The notes under the pieces: model-generated
The model's database searches: none
What the model saw: only the letters and a program-made list of their open reading frames with translations
Told to the model about the DNA's origin: nothing
NCBI GenBank assembly: GCA_012800685.1
Contig: JAAZIT010000108.1
Span: forward strand, 1-16,043
Direction: 5' to 3'
Length of the DNA: 16,043 nt
DNA from: Clostridiales bacterium
GTDB lineage: Bacteria > Bacillota > Clostridia > Oscillospirales > Ruminococcaceae
Part shown: positions 6,979 through 14,344 of the stretch, one piece after another
Position numbering within the stretch: position 1 is the stretch's first letter
Layout: the number at the start of each line of letters is the position of its first letter
Position numbers and translations under genes: made by a program

Positions 6979-7665
6979 ATGGTTTCAGTGATAATTCCCT
7001 GTGGTGGAAAATCCACTCGTATGGGTGGCATAGACAAGCTTTTCCTTGAGATAGAGGGTATATCCGTTATTGAGAGGACTGTTATGCCTTTTGCAGATGT
7101 TAACAGCATTAAGGAAATAATTTTATGTTGTTCAGATAGTTTTAAATCGAAATTTTATAGTGTGCTAAAATCTAATTTCAAAGTACCTGTTAAATTTGCT
7201 CCAAACGGTGAGACACGCCAGCAGTCTGTAGCAAATGGATTTAAAATTGTTGATAATACCTGCAATTTTGTTTGTGTTCATGATGGTGCAAGACCGCTTA
7301 TTTCATCTGACACTATTTCAAAAGCTATTTTAGATGCAAAAAAATACGGTTCTTCAGTTGTTTGTGTTCCATGCAAGGACACCGTAAAAATTTCAGACAA
7401 CTTTGGATATGTAAAAGAAACCCCTCCTAGAGATACCCTTTTCTTAACTCAAACACCACAGATTTTTTCATATAAAAAATATAAAGAGGCTTTGGAGTTT
7501 TCTTGGAAAAATTCCCTTGATTTTACTGATGACAGCCAGCTTTTTGAGGCACTTGGAATAATGCCACATATAACTGTTGGGGATTATTCAAATATAAAAA
7601 TTACAACACCAGAGGATATAGCTGTTGCACAGCAAATTCTTAAATTTAACAAATCGAAAGGATGA
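6979..7665 (+). CDS. ispD: 2-C-methyl-D-erythritol 4-phosphate cytidylyltransferase
   Basis: Transfers CMP from CTP to methylerythritol phosphate, the third step of the MEP isoprenoid pathway. The 228 residues begin with the nucleotide-binding segment IIPCGGKSTRMGGIDK, in which Arg14 and Lys20 match the CTP-binding residues; the more common form of the loop is AAGxGxRMG. Further marks are HDGARP (101-106), CKDTVK (132-137), the PPRDTLFLTQTPQIF segment and TDDSQ (183-187). The length is normal. The ATG start is preceded by AGGAG at 7 bases. It lies 14 bases after pheA and 10 bases before ispF, in one operon. Confidence 0.95.
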   Translation: MVSVIIPCGGKSTRMGGIDKLFLEIEGISVIERTVMPFADVNSIKEIILCCSDSFKSKFYSVLKSNFKVPVKFAPNGETRQQSVANGFKIVDNTCNFVCVHDGARPLISSDTISKAILDAKKYGSSVVCVPCKDTVKISDNFGYVKETPPRDTLFLTQTPQIFSYKKYKEALEFSWKNSLDFTDDSQLFEALGIMPHITVGDYSNIKITTPEDIAVAQQILKFNKSKG

Positions 7666-7675
7666 TATTAATAAA

Positions 7676-8158
7676 ATGACTTCATTTAGAATAGGTCATG
7701 GATATGATGTCCATCGCCTTGTTGAGGGAAGAAAATTTATTTTAGGTGGAGTTGATATTCCTTATGAAAAAGGGCTGCTCGGACATTCTGATGCTGACGT
7801 TTTAGCTCACGCAATATCAGATTCTATTTTAGGAGCGCTCGCTTTAGGTGATATTGGAAAGCTATTCCCTGACACCGATTCAACCTTTAAAGGCGCTGAT
7901 AGCCTTGTTCTTTTAGGAGAAGTTTGCAGTCTTATTAGAGAAAAAGGATACGAAATAGGTAACATTGATTCGACTGTATGTGCTCAAGCACCAAAGCTTT
8001 TCCCTCACATTTTATCTATGAGGGAGAACATTGCTAAGGCTTGTCAAATTGATGTTTCACAAATTTCAGTTAAGGCAACCACAGAAGAAAGCTTGGGATT
8101 TACGGGAGAAAAGCTCGGTATTTCAACGACAGCAGTTTCACTTTTATATAAAATTTAA
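7676..8158 (+). CDS. ispF: 2-C-methyl-D-erythritol 2,4-cyclodiphosphate synthase
   Basis: Closes the cyclodiphosphate ring with release of CMP in the MEP pathway; the family works as a trimer with zinc. With the ATG at 7676 the protein has 160 residues, the usual size, and the metal ligands fall at Asp11, His13 (GHGYDVH) and His45 (LAHA); LGHSDAD (35-41), FKGADS (71-76) and KATTEESLGFTG (133-144) are also present. The reading frame is open back to 7625 inside ispD, but the added residues do not belong to the family. The probable ribosome site AAAGGA overlaps the ispD stop and is rather far away (13 bases), so coupling with ispD termination is likely. Confidence 0.95.
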   Translation: MTSFRIGHGYDVHRLVEGRKFILGGVDIPYEKGLLGHSDADVLAHAISDSILGALALGDIGKLFPDTDSTFKGADSLVLLGEVCSLIREKGYEIGNIDSTVCAQAPKLFPHILSMRENIAKACQIDVSQISVKATTEESLGFTGEKLGISTTAVSLLYKI

Positions 8159-8163
8159 CAACT

Positions 8164-8193
8164 AAAAAGGACATATTTTATGTCCTTTTTTTA
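8164..8193 (+). terminator. Rho-independent terminator after ispF
   Basis: AAAAAGGACATA (8164-8175), a TTT loop and TATGTCCTTTTT (8179-8190) form a 12-bp perfect stem continuing into a T-run. It lies 6 bases after the ispF stop and closes the operon. Confidence 0.9.
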
Positions 8194-8307
8194 TTCTTAT
8201 AATCAATAATAACTGTCGACTATTTATTTAACAAAGAAATTTGATTGTTTTTACAGTCCTTAAAAAATGAATACAAGCTAGTGTCTGGTAATTTATGTCG
8301 TACCAAA

Positions 8308-8333
8308 TTGTCGAATTTTGCATATAATATTAT
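8308..8333 (+). promoter_or_regulatory. Possible promoter of the mazF-like gene
   Basis: A perfect -10 hexamer TATAAT lies at 8323-8328 with an overlapping TATTAT at 8328-8333. The only -35-like element close by is TTGTCG (8308-8313), which is too near (9 or 14 bases), so the promoter may need an activator or be weak. The rest of the 8194-8400 gap holds no antitoxin gene and, apart from a hairpin at 8341-8377, nothing I recognise. Confidence 0.35.
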
Positions 8334-8340
8334 TGATTAA

Positions 8341-8377
8341 ACCAGCTCCCCAATGTCTACAATAGATGTAAGCTGGT
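8341..8377 (+). promoter_or_regulatory. Hairpin / inverted repeat in the mazF leader
   Basis: ACCAGCT (8341-8347) pairs with AGCTGGT (8371-8377). Inside, ATGTCTA (8353-8359) pairs with TAGATGT (8363-8369), including two G-U pairs, around a CAA loop. There is no T-run, so it is not a standard terminator. If transcription begins just after the TATAAT at 8323, the hairpin is near the 5' end of the mRNA, about 39 bases before the start codon. It could be a protein-binding site or an mRNA structure. Confidence 0.5.
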
Positions 8378-8416
8378 AAGAATATTATTAGCTAAATAAA
8401 TATGGGAGTGTTTTAC

Positions 8417-8761
8417 GTGACAGTACACAGAGGTGAAATTTACTATGCGGATTTAAGCCCCGTTATTGGTTCAGAGCAAGGGGGAATGAGACCTGTATTG
8501 ATTGTCCAAAACGATGTCGGCAACAAGCATAGTCCAACAGTAATTGCAGCGGCAATAACGAGCCAGCGAGACAAAGCAAAGCTTCCAACTCACATTGAAG
8601 TTGATGGTGGAAATTGTGGTCTCGCTAAGGATTCGGTTGTTTTACTAGAACAAATAAGAACTATCGACAAGAAACGTCTAAAGGAACGCATGGGCGAGCT
8701 TGACACTAGCTCAATGACTCAAGTAAACAGCGCATTAGGTATAAGCTTTGGATTGCACTAA
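8417..8761 (+). CDS. mazF: MazF/NdoA (PemK-like) mRNA interferase
   Basis: A sequence-specific endoribonuclease of the CcdB/MazF fold. I chose GTG at 8417, with GGGAG 8 bases upstream; the ATG at 8402 has no ribosome site. With this start, catalytic Arg25 and Thr48, with Glu20 and Asn32, fall at the same residue numbers as in Bacillus subtilis NdoA, and the stretches RGEIYYADLSPVIGSEQGG, RPVLIVQND, KAKLPTH and VLLEQIRTIDKKRL match that protein closely. The product has 114 residues. B. subtilis-type operons have an antitoxin gene (ndoAI/mazE) directly upstream; none is found here on either side, so the toxin is solitary in this window. A terminator follows. Such chromosomal MazF enzymes cleave at UACAU-type sites in Bacillus; specificity here is not known. 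Confidence 0.93.
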   Translation: MTVHRGEIYYADLSPVIGSEQGGMRPVLIVQNDVGNKHSPTVIAAAITSQRDKAKLPTHIEVDGGNCGLAKDSVVLLEQIRTIDKKRLKERMGELDTSSMTQVNSALGISFGLH

Positions 8762-8796
8762 ATTACTTACAACAATTATTCTTAACAGAAATATAA

Positions 8797-8836
8797 AACG
8801 ACGGTATTAGATTTTACATCTGTACCGTTGTTTTTA
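8797..8836 (+). terminator. Terminator after the mazF-like gene
   Basis: AACGACGGTA (8797-8806) pairs with TACCGTTGTT (8823-8832) with one G-U pair; AGAT/ATCT extends the stem inside. It runs into TTTTT. The 3' end overlaps the -35 box of the next gene. Confidence 0.8.
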
Positions 8837-8856
8837 ATTATAAAATGTGCTAAAAT
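8828..8856 (+). promoter_or_regulatory. Promoter of the phospholipase-like gene
   Basis: TTGTTT (8828-8833) and TAAAAT (8851-8856) are 17 bases apart, with a start expected near 8863. The -35 box is made from the 3' arm and T-tract of the preceding terminator, so the two signals share bases. Confidence 0.55.
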
Positions 8857-8890
8857 AAATATAACTTATATTTACGGAGGTCACAAAATA

Positions 8891-9511
8891 ATGCCATCCA
8901 CAATAGTACATCTTTTTATTGCTAAAGAAATTGCTAACCACCTTAAAATTAAAAGCTTATCTCAATTTTATTTAGGTGCAATTGCGCCAGATGCAGTAAA
9001 CCCTGATGACAACGCTCCAGCAGAGGTAAGGTTTCCAGCACACGTTAGACAAGTAAACATAGATAATTGGAAAAACAGTATTTTAAACTATTATTTAACA
9101 AATAAAAATAAATATGCAAACGACCTTGATTTGTTTAAAGGTTATACTGTACATATAATATCCGATATCATGTGGGACGAGCTTGTTGAATGGAAAATGT
9201 TTGACGAGTTTAAAAGACTTGGAATTAAAGACAAAGATTTAAAAATAGAAAAATATAAAGAGCTTTTTAAGCTTAACTCTTATCTACTTAAACAGAAAGA
9301 TTGGATTGATATAGAATACCAGCTTAAAAAATCACATTCCATTGATATAAACACCGTGCCTAAAGAATTAATAGACGAATATCTTTCTCCTGTAATATCT
9401 GAAAACTACCCAAAGACTATTAATAAAAGTTGTCAATTTTTAACCACTGAACACATTGATATAACAACTAAGGCCGTTTTAAAATTCTGGAGACAGATGG
9501 TTGCTAAGTAA
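8891..9511 (+). CDS. Zinc-dependent phospholipase C-like protein
   Basis: A 206-residue protein starting at ATG 8891, with GGAGG 10 bases upstream; a longer frame from 8828 would run into the terminator and promoter. It shows the layout of the zinc-dependent phospholipase C/S1-P1 nuclease-like family: His7 (STIVHLFIA), Asp34 in LGAIAPDA, His51 (FPAHVRQ), and GYTVHIISDIMWDEL with His88 and Asp92 (H-x3-D). These would bind a metal cluster. There is no signal peptide, so unlike the secreted clostridial alpha-toxin it would be cytoplasmic; many such small proteins exist in Firmicutes and their substrates are unknown. The second half (residues about 105-206) is lysine- and glutamate-rich and predicted mostly helical. 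It is transcribed alone between two terminators. Confidence 0.75.
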   Translation: MPSTIVHLFIAKEIANHLKIKSLSQFYLGAIAPDAVNPDDNAPAEVRFPAHVRQVNIDNWKNSILNYYLTNKNKYANDLDLFKGYTVHIISDIMWDELVEWKMFDEFKRLGIKDKDLKIEKYKELFKLNSYLLKQKDWIDIEYQLKKSHSIDINTVPKELIDEYLSPVISENYPKTINKSCQFLTTEHIDITTKAVLKFWRQMVAK

Positions 9512-9763
9512 GTATAGTATTAAAATTTTAGCATTTGTATTAAGATTAAGTTTAAGATTATAACACTTTTATTGGATATTTAACTTATAATTAGAAAACA
9601 ACAAGATTAGCGTTTTTATAAAATTTAAATTTATTAAATAATTAAAAGATAAATATTTTGGAGAACAAGAAATACCTGAATAATAAGAATATAAATATTT
9701 AGAAAAAAATATTGAATTATAAAAATATAGATATCTATAAGCACAAAAGATTATTGAATAGTA
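9512..9763 (+). other. AT-rich spacer, possibly a decayed coding remnant
   Basis: There is no open frame of useful length in this 250-base stretch. One plus-strand frame (codons starting at positions divisible by three) reads like coding sequence broken mostly by TAA: short peptides such as KDKYFGEQEIPE and EYKYLEKNIEL are separated by TAA at 9639, 9681, 9684, 9720 and 9738 and TAG at 9759. The very high AT content alone makes Lys, Ile, Asn, Tyr and Glu codons common, so this may be chance. I see no RNA gene, repeat or promoter here. Confidence 0.3.
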
Positions 9764-9799
9764 AAAAGAACACTAACCATAAAAAGTTAGTGTTCTTTT
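9764..9799. terminator. Bidirectional terminator between convergent genes
   Basis: A perfect 14-bp inverted repeat, AAAAGAACACTAAC (9764-9777), loop of 8, GTTAGTGTTCTTTT (9786-9799), has T-runs on both strands. It ends the clpE-like transcript from the right and any plus-strand transcript from the left. Confidence 0.92.
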
Positions 9800-9819
9800 G
9801 TTATTTAATATTTATTAAG

Positions 9820-12117
9820 TTAAAACCTGTCAACAACAAGCTTTTCATCTCTTTGGGTTAATCCTATCGCTGAAATTTTTTCTTCTGAATCGATAATAAT
9901 TTCTGCAATCTGATCCTCAATCTCACTTCTGATAATGCGCCTAATATCTCTAGCACCTAATTTTTTACCAAACGATTTTTTAGCAATTAAAGCTGTTGCT
10001 TTATCATCATAAGTGAACTTGATTGATTTTTCTTCAAGAGGTTCTTTCATTTCATCAAGCATTAAACCAGCAATCTTAGCATAGTTTTCTTGGGTAAGAG
10101 GATTAAATACAACAATCTCATCAACTCTTCCAATAAACTCTGGACGAAGAAAATCTTTAAGTGCTTTCATAGCCTTTTCTTTTGAAACCTCAGCAGCCGT
10201 TTTGTTAAATCCAACACCAGTATCTTTATCCGTTGAACCTGCATTAGATGTCATTACAATTACTGTATTTTCAAATGAAACGTTTCTTCCTTGAGCGTCA
10301 TTTATTCTTCCTTCATCAAGAATTTGGAGAAGAATATTCATTACATCAGGGTGAGCCTTTTCAATTTCATCAAATAAAACAACCGAATAAGGACGTCTTC
10401 TTACCTTTTCGGTAAGCTGTCCAGCCTCGTCATATCCGACGTATCCAGGGGGTGAACCAATAAGTCTTGCTACGCTATGCTTTTCCATGTATTCAGACAT
10501 ATCCACTCTTATTAGTGGTTCTGTTGCATCAAAAAGCTCTTCACTAAGAACCTTAACTAGCTCTGTTTTACCAACTCCAGTAGGTCCGACAAATATAAAT
10601 GATGCAGGTCGGCGGCGTTTGGAAAGCTGTACTCTTGTGCGTTTAATTGCCTTTGCAACTGCATCACAAGCCTTTTCTTGTCCAATTATTCTTTTTTCAA
10701 GTGCTTCCTTAATGTTTTTTAGTTTTAAAAATTCAGTTTCAACTATTTTGTTTGCTGGAATTCCTGTCCAAAGCTCAATAACCTTTGACAAATCATCCTC
10801 AGTAACATAAATATTATTAATTAACTCTTCAACCTCAACAAGTCTGTTTTGTACTCTAAGTACCTCAGCCTTTTGCTTTGCAAGCTCTTCATAGTCTGGA
10901 GCAGACTGTTCTTCAATGCTGTCAACTTTCTTTTGAAGAATTAAAAGCTCTTTATTTAGCTTGTCAAATTCTGCAAGCTCAGGGCTTCTAATTGATGTGC
11001 AAGCACAAGCTTCATCAAGAAGGTCAATTGCCTTATCTGGCAAGAATCTGTCATTAATATATCTTTCGGAAAGTACAGCACACATTTTTAAAGTATAATT
11101 ATCAACCTTCACCTTATGGTGCAATTCATAGTACTTTTTTATGCCCATAAGAATTTCTACCGTATCTTCAACAGTAGACTCAGCCACTGTTACTGGCTGA
11201 AAACGTCTTTCAAGAGCCGCATCCTTTTCAATGTATTTTCTATACTCTTTAAAAGTTGTTGCACCAATAACTTGAACCTCACCTCTCGAAAGAGCTGGCT
11301 TCAATATATTTGCCGCATTCATTGTCCCCTCTGAATCGCCAGTACCAACAAGATTATGCACCTCGTCAATAAACAAGATAACATTACCCTCAGCCTTAAC
11401 CTCTTCAACAAGTCCTTTTACACGGCTTTCAAACTGTCCTCTAAACTGTGTTCCAGCAACAAGTGCAGTTAAATCCAAAAGATAGATTTCTTTTTCTTGA
11501 ATGTGAAAAGGAACCTCGCTAGATACTATTTTCTGCGCAATCCCCTCTGCAATAGCGGTTTTACCAACACCTGGTTCACCAATTAAGCATGGGTTATTCT
11601 TTTGTCTTCTCGAAAGAATTTGAACAACTCTTGCAATTTCTTTATCTCTACCAATTATATCGTCAAGCTCACCATCTCTAGCCTTTTGTGAAAGATTGGT
11701 GCAATAATTTGTAAGAAACTTTAGCTTTTTCTTCTTTTCTCTTGCAACTCTTTCTGTATCATTTTTAGAGTTGTTAGTATTTTTTGAAGGTTTAGAAACA
11801 TCGCCAGTGGATTCTCCTGATTCTAATGGTTTATTACTTCCAGAACCAAATATACTGTTAAGAAAGTTTGGCATTGTGCCACTTCCTCCAAGTTCAAAAT
11901 CACTACCATCAGTTATATCCATAAGCTGCTCAGTCATATTATCTATTTCCTCGTCTGACATACCTGTAGATTTAAGCATATCATCAACTTGAGAAATACC
12001 TAGTTCCCTAGCACACTGCAAGCAGTATCCATCATTTCGTTTTTCAGTTCCCTGCATTGCTGTTACAAAAACAACAGCAGGACGTTTTTTGCACTTTGAG
12101 CACATTATCATAAGCAT
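9820..12117 (-). CDS. clpE: ClpE-like Clp/Hsp100 unfoldase with N-terminal zinc finger
   Basis: A 765-residue ATP-driven unfoldase that would feed substrates to the ClpP protease in the cytoplasm. Order: Cys4 zinc finger (Cys6, Cys9, Cys32, Cys35); acidic and then Ser/Gly/Asn-rich linker (about 45-125) in place of the usual Clp_N repeats; first AAA module with Walker A GEPGVGKT (180-187) and Walker B FIDE (249-252); short coiled middle domain (about 380-435); second AAA module with GPTGVGKT (511-518) and FDE (582-584); VGF (635-637), the ClpP-docking tripeptide; and a C-terminal D2-small domain. The zinc finger and short middle domain are the ClpE plan, although databases may call it ClpC. 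ATG 12117 is the first start after a ribosome site placed 24 bases away behind a hairpin. No CtsR-type operator is seen upstream. Confidence 0.93.
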   Translation of the reverse strand: MLMIMCSKCKKRPAVVFVTAMQGTEKRNDGYCLQCARELGISQVDDMLKSTGMSDEEIDNMTEQLMDITDGSDFELGGSGTMPNFLNSIFGSGSNKPLESGESTGDVSKPSKNTNNSKNDTERVAREKKKKLKFLTNYCTNLSQKARDGELDDIIGRDKEIARVVQILSRRQKNNPCLIGEPGVGKTAIAEGIAQKIVSSEVPFHIQEKEIYLLDLTALVAGTQFRGQFESRVKGLVEEVKAEGNVILFIDEVHNLVGTGDSEGTMNAANILKPALSRGEVQVIGATTFKEYRKYIEKDAALERRFQPVTVAESTVEDTVEILMGIKKYYELHHKVKVDNYTLKMCAVLSERYINDRFLPDKAIDLLDEACACTSIRSPELAEFDKLNKELLILQKKVDSIEEQSAPDYEELAKQKAEVLRVQNRLVEVEELINNIYVTEDDLSKVIELWTGIPANKIVETEFLKLKNIKEALEKRIIGQEKACDAVAKAIKRTRVQLSKRRRPASFIFVGPTGVGKTELVKVLSEELFDATEPLIRVDMSEYMEKHSVARLIGSPPGYVGYDEAGQLTEKVRRRPYSVVLFDEIEKAHPDVMNILLQILDEGRINDAQGRNVSFENTVIVMTSNAGSTDKDTGVGFNKTAAEVSKEKAMKALKDFLRPEFIGRVDEIVVFNPLTQENYAKIAGLMLDEMKEPLEEKSIKFTYDDKATALIAKKSFGKKLGARDIRRIIRSEIEDQIAEIIIDSEEKISAIGLTQRDEKLVVDRF

Positions 12118-12122
12118 TATTC

Positions 12123-12148
12123 AACTCGAATTTCGAGTTTTCTCCTTT
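12123..12148 (-). promoter_or_regulatory. Shine-Dalgarno plus hairpin before clpE-like start
   Basis: On the minus strand AAAGGAGA (12141-12148) is followed by a near-perfect palindrome AACTCGAA-T-TTCGAGTT as read on the plus strand (12123-12139) and then GAATA before the ATG. The ribosome site is 24 bases from the ATG in line, far outside the normal range, but only about 7-8 bases if the palindrome folds. No other ribosome site lies near any of the first three ATG codons (12117, 12111, 12105). Confidence 0.6.
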
Positions 12149-12229
12149 CTCTTCTGTCTATTTAGATTTGTTTGTTTTCTTTTGTTAAAACTATATATTA
12201 GTTGAAAGCTTTATTTTTTATACTCTCTA

Positions 12230-13090
12230 CTAATGAATATTATAAAAAATTTGAAAAAGTATTGTCTTGTTAATATTATCGATATTTAATATATTACCAG
12301 TACCAAGCCCTAATGTCAAATAAATTTTAACAAGAAGTGCCAATGCATATAAAAGAACAATTGCCTCAATAAAACCTATTGCCCCGCCTAAAAATGAATT
12401 TATCGAGCCTGCCAGCGGAATGCGTTTAACAATATCAGCGGATTTCGCTATAACCCTAACGATTATAGAAAGAATCATAAATATTATTACTGCAATTATT
12501 ACTCTAATAATACTTACAATAGCTGGTTTAACAATAAGCTTTTCTACCGATTGTGTTCTCTCGGTTTTGTCTTTAATAGCCAAGGTATTAACAGTGGTAT
12601 TTATTTTATCCTTATTGTCGATTAAATATGATTTAATTATTGAGCCACTTTTTCCTGAGAATTCTTTATCTAATATATCCGAATTTTCTAAAAAGCCATT
12701 TATTTCTTCTCTACATTTTTCTTCATCAAGCTGAGACTCGAACCCTTGACAAAGCCCAATTAGATTTTCTGTTACATCACCACTTTGTAGTGCATTTCTA
12801 ATTTCCTCATCTTCAATCTCAACGCCTAATTCTTTTTCAAATAAATTTTCTTTTATTACTGTTACTACATCATAGTCAGCAATTTCAGAGGTTATTTTAT
12901 CCGATATCTTGCTAGATAAAAAGTTATCATACACCACTGGTGCTAGATATCCCGAAATGCTAATTGAAATCATTACCGAAATCACAAAACCAACAACAAG
13001 TATGAGCGACTTAACAAAGCCACGTTTCATATTGAATATTATGACCGCAATAAAAATCACAGCAACTAAACCGTCTAAAATCCAGTTCAT
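12230..13090 (-). CDS. CvpA family membrane protein
   Basis: A 286-residue membrane protein with two N-terminal segments (about 3-20 and 25-48), a soluble region of about 135 residues rich in Asp/Glu/Lys, and two C-terminal segments (about 187-212 and 233-260). The motif RGFVKSL after the first segment and IPLAGSINSFLGGAIGFIEA before the last are the marks of the CvpA/colicin V production family. The family lies in the cytoplasmic membrane and is linked to envelope integrity and, in E. coli, colicin V secretion; its biochemical role is not settled. The inserted middle region is longer than in the 160-residue E. coli protein. ATG has AGGAGG 7 bases upstream. It follows the DUF5711 gene by 18 bases. 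Confidence 0.88.
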   Translation of the reverse strand: MNWILDGLVAVIFIAVIIFNMKRGFVKSLILVVGFVISVMISISISGYLAPVVYDNFLSSKISDKITSEIADYDVVTVIKENLFEKELGVEIEDEEIRNALQSGDVTENLIGLCQGFESQLDEEKCREEINGFLENSDILDKEFSGKSGSIIKSYLIDNKDKINTTVNTLAIKDKTERTQSVEKLIVKPAIVSIIRVIIAVIIFMILSIIVRVIAKSADIVKRIPLAGSINSFLGGAIGFIEAIVLLYALALLVKIYLTLGLGTGNILNIDNINKTILFQIFYNIH

Positions 13091-13108
13091 AGCAAGACCT
13101 CCTCGAAC

Positions 13109-14317
13109 CTAATTTTTAAATGACATCTTTGCTATTTCATTATACCCTAAGAAGTAGACTTTATTGCCAATATTTATAAAATCCGTATATGCCTTAATTT
13201 CATTAGATAAAGCAATAATATTTGCCGACTTGCTTAATGTTGCAAATTCATCATCACATAGATATGATGTTTCTCCATCGGTTACTTTAATTTGGTTAAC
13301 TCTTTTTTTAGTTATATATTCACTTGGCTTTTCACTATCCCCAAACATTACAATAGTTGAACCTTTATCAGCAATATTGTTAAAAACAAGGGCTGCTGTT
13401 TTTTCATCTAAATAAAAATTTGCTAAATCCTTTGGATAAGAATAAGAATAAATTACAGTTCCATCAGATTTAATTCTGTATAAAATATTGTCGCCTAAAA
13501 CCCACATATCCCCATTGTCGCATATTTTAACTTGACAAATTAGACAGCCAAGACTTTCACTCTCAAATATTTCTTCCGTTGTGTCAAATTGTAGTCCAAC
13601 GAGCTTTGAAGTAATCACCCCACCACTTGACGTAATTGTTGACACTATACAGCCAGTATCGTCGGAATTAAAAGCTATATTAACAATCCTTTGACCACTT
13701 GACCATTTAAATATTATCTCCCCAAGCTTGTTATATATTGTGAGGTATGAATTATATTTATCTGTTTTAGTAACTACCGCCACGTGTTCTTTTCCACCCT
13801 CGGCGATAAGAATTGTTTCGTCGGATTTTTTAGTGTAGCTTACACCCTTAGCATTAAATACAGAAAAATTATATCCATTAATATCATATACCAAAAGACT
13901 GCTTTTCATTTCTTTTATAGTAGGATTTGCAAAAAAGTGCTGAAGATTTAATGTTCTTTTCCCATTATCATCATAATATGAAATATGTGTATCTGATATA
14001 ACAACTAATTTGTTATCAATTCTTGATATGTAATTATCATCTGATTGGCTCAATGAAATCGGATAACCTTTTCCCTGTTCTAATGCCCCATCACTTATTA
14101 TTGACTCTTTAGATTTTTGAAAAAATTCAGTAAGTGGGTCAATCCAAAAACTGCTAGTAGAATATAGAGCTACACAGAATAACACTACAAATATTACTCC
14201 AAAAATTCTTTTCTTAAGTCTTTTTTTCTTTGCTAAACGGCGTTCTACCCTAAGATCATGAAAGACGTTTTCTTGATTTTCCCCATACTCTTCATCATCG
14301 TAATAGTTCTTAGACAT
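13109..14317 (-). CDS. DUF5711 family membrane-anchored protein
   Basis: A 402-residue protein with an acidic N-terminus (YYDDEEYGENQEN), a strongly basic stretch RRLAKKKRLKKR (26-37), one membrane segment (about 38-57) and a large outer domain. By the positive-inside rule the C-terminal 340 residues lie outside the membrane. They consist of repeated short beta strands with turns such as DDNGK, NAKG, NKLGE, KSDGT and DGE, as in beta-propeller proteins. I recognise this as the uncharacterised DUF5711 family of clostridia, often found next to a CvpA gene. It has no catalytic motif that I can see. ATG is preceded by AAAGGAA. It lies 27 bases after truA and 18 before cvpA, so it is probably co-transcribed with both. 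Confidence 0.8.
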   Translation of the reverse strand: MSKNYYDDEEYGENQENVFHDLRVERRLAKKKRLKKRIFGVIFVVLFCVALYSTSSFWIDPLTEFFQKSKESIISDGALEQGKGYPISLSQSDDNYISRIDNKLVVISDTHISYYDDNGKRTLNLQHFFANPTIKEMKSSLLVYDINGYNFSVFNAKGVSYTKKSDETILIAEGGKEHVAVVTKTDKYNSYLTIYNKLGEIIFKWSSGQRIVNIAFNSDDTGCIVSTITSSGGVITSKLVGLQFDTTEEIFESESLGCLICQVKICDNGDMWVLGDNILYRIKSDGTVIYSYSYPKDLANFYLDEKTAALVFNNIADKGSTIVMFGDSEKPSEYITKKRVNQIKVTDGETSYLCDDEFATLSKSANIIALSNEIKAYTDFINIGNKVYFLGYNEIAKMSFKN

Positions 14318-14344
14318 ATTTTGTCATTCCTTTCATTGCCATGA

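Noticed and set aside
7625..7675. Upstream extension of ispF inside ispD
   Set aside because: The extra 17 residues come from reading ispD in another frame; family length and metal-ligand positions fit the ATG at 7676.
9512..9763. Possible noncoding RNA or toxin-antitoxin gene in the long spacer
   Set aside because: No stable GC-containing stem, promoter or ribosome site is visible apart from the shared terminator that follows.
10487..10810. Plus-strand open frame of 107 codons opposite the clpE-like gene
   Set aside because: It is the antisense of conserved AAA-domain sequence; the Ser/Leu-rich product is what reverse reading of such a gene gives.
12140..12229. Search for a CtsR operator (GGTCAAA heptad repeats) before the clpE-like gene
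   Set aside because: No GTCAAA-type repeat is present on either strand in this gap.
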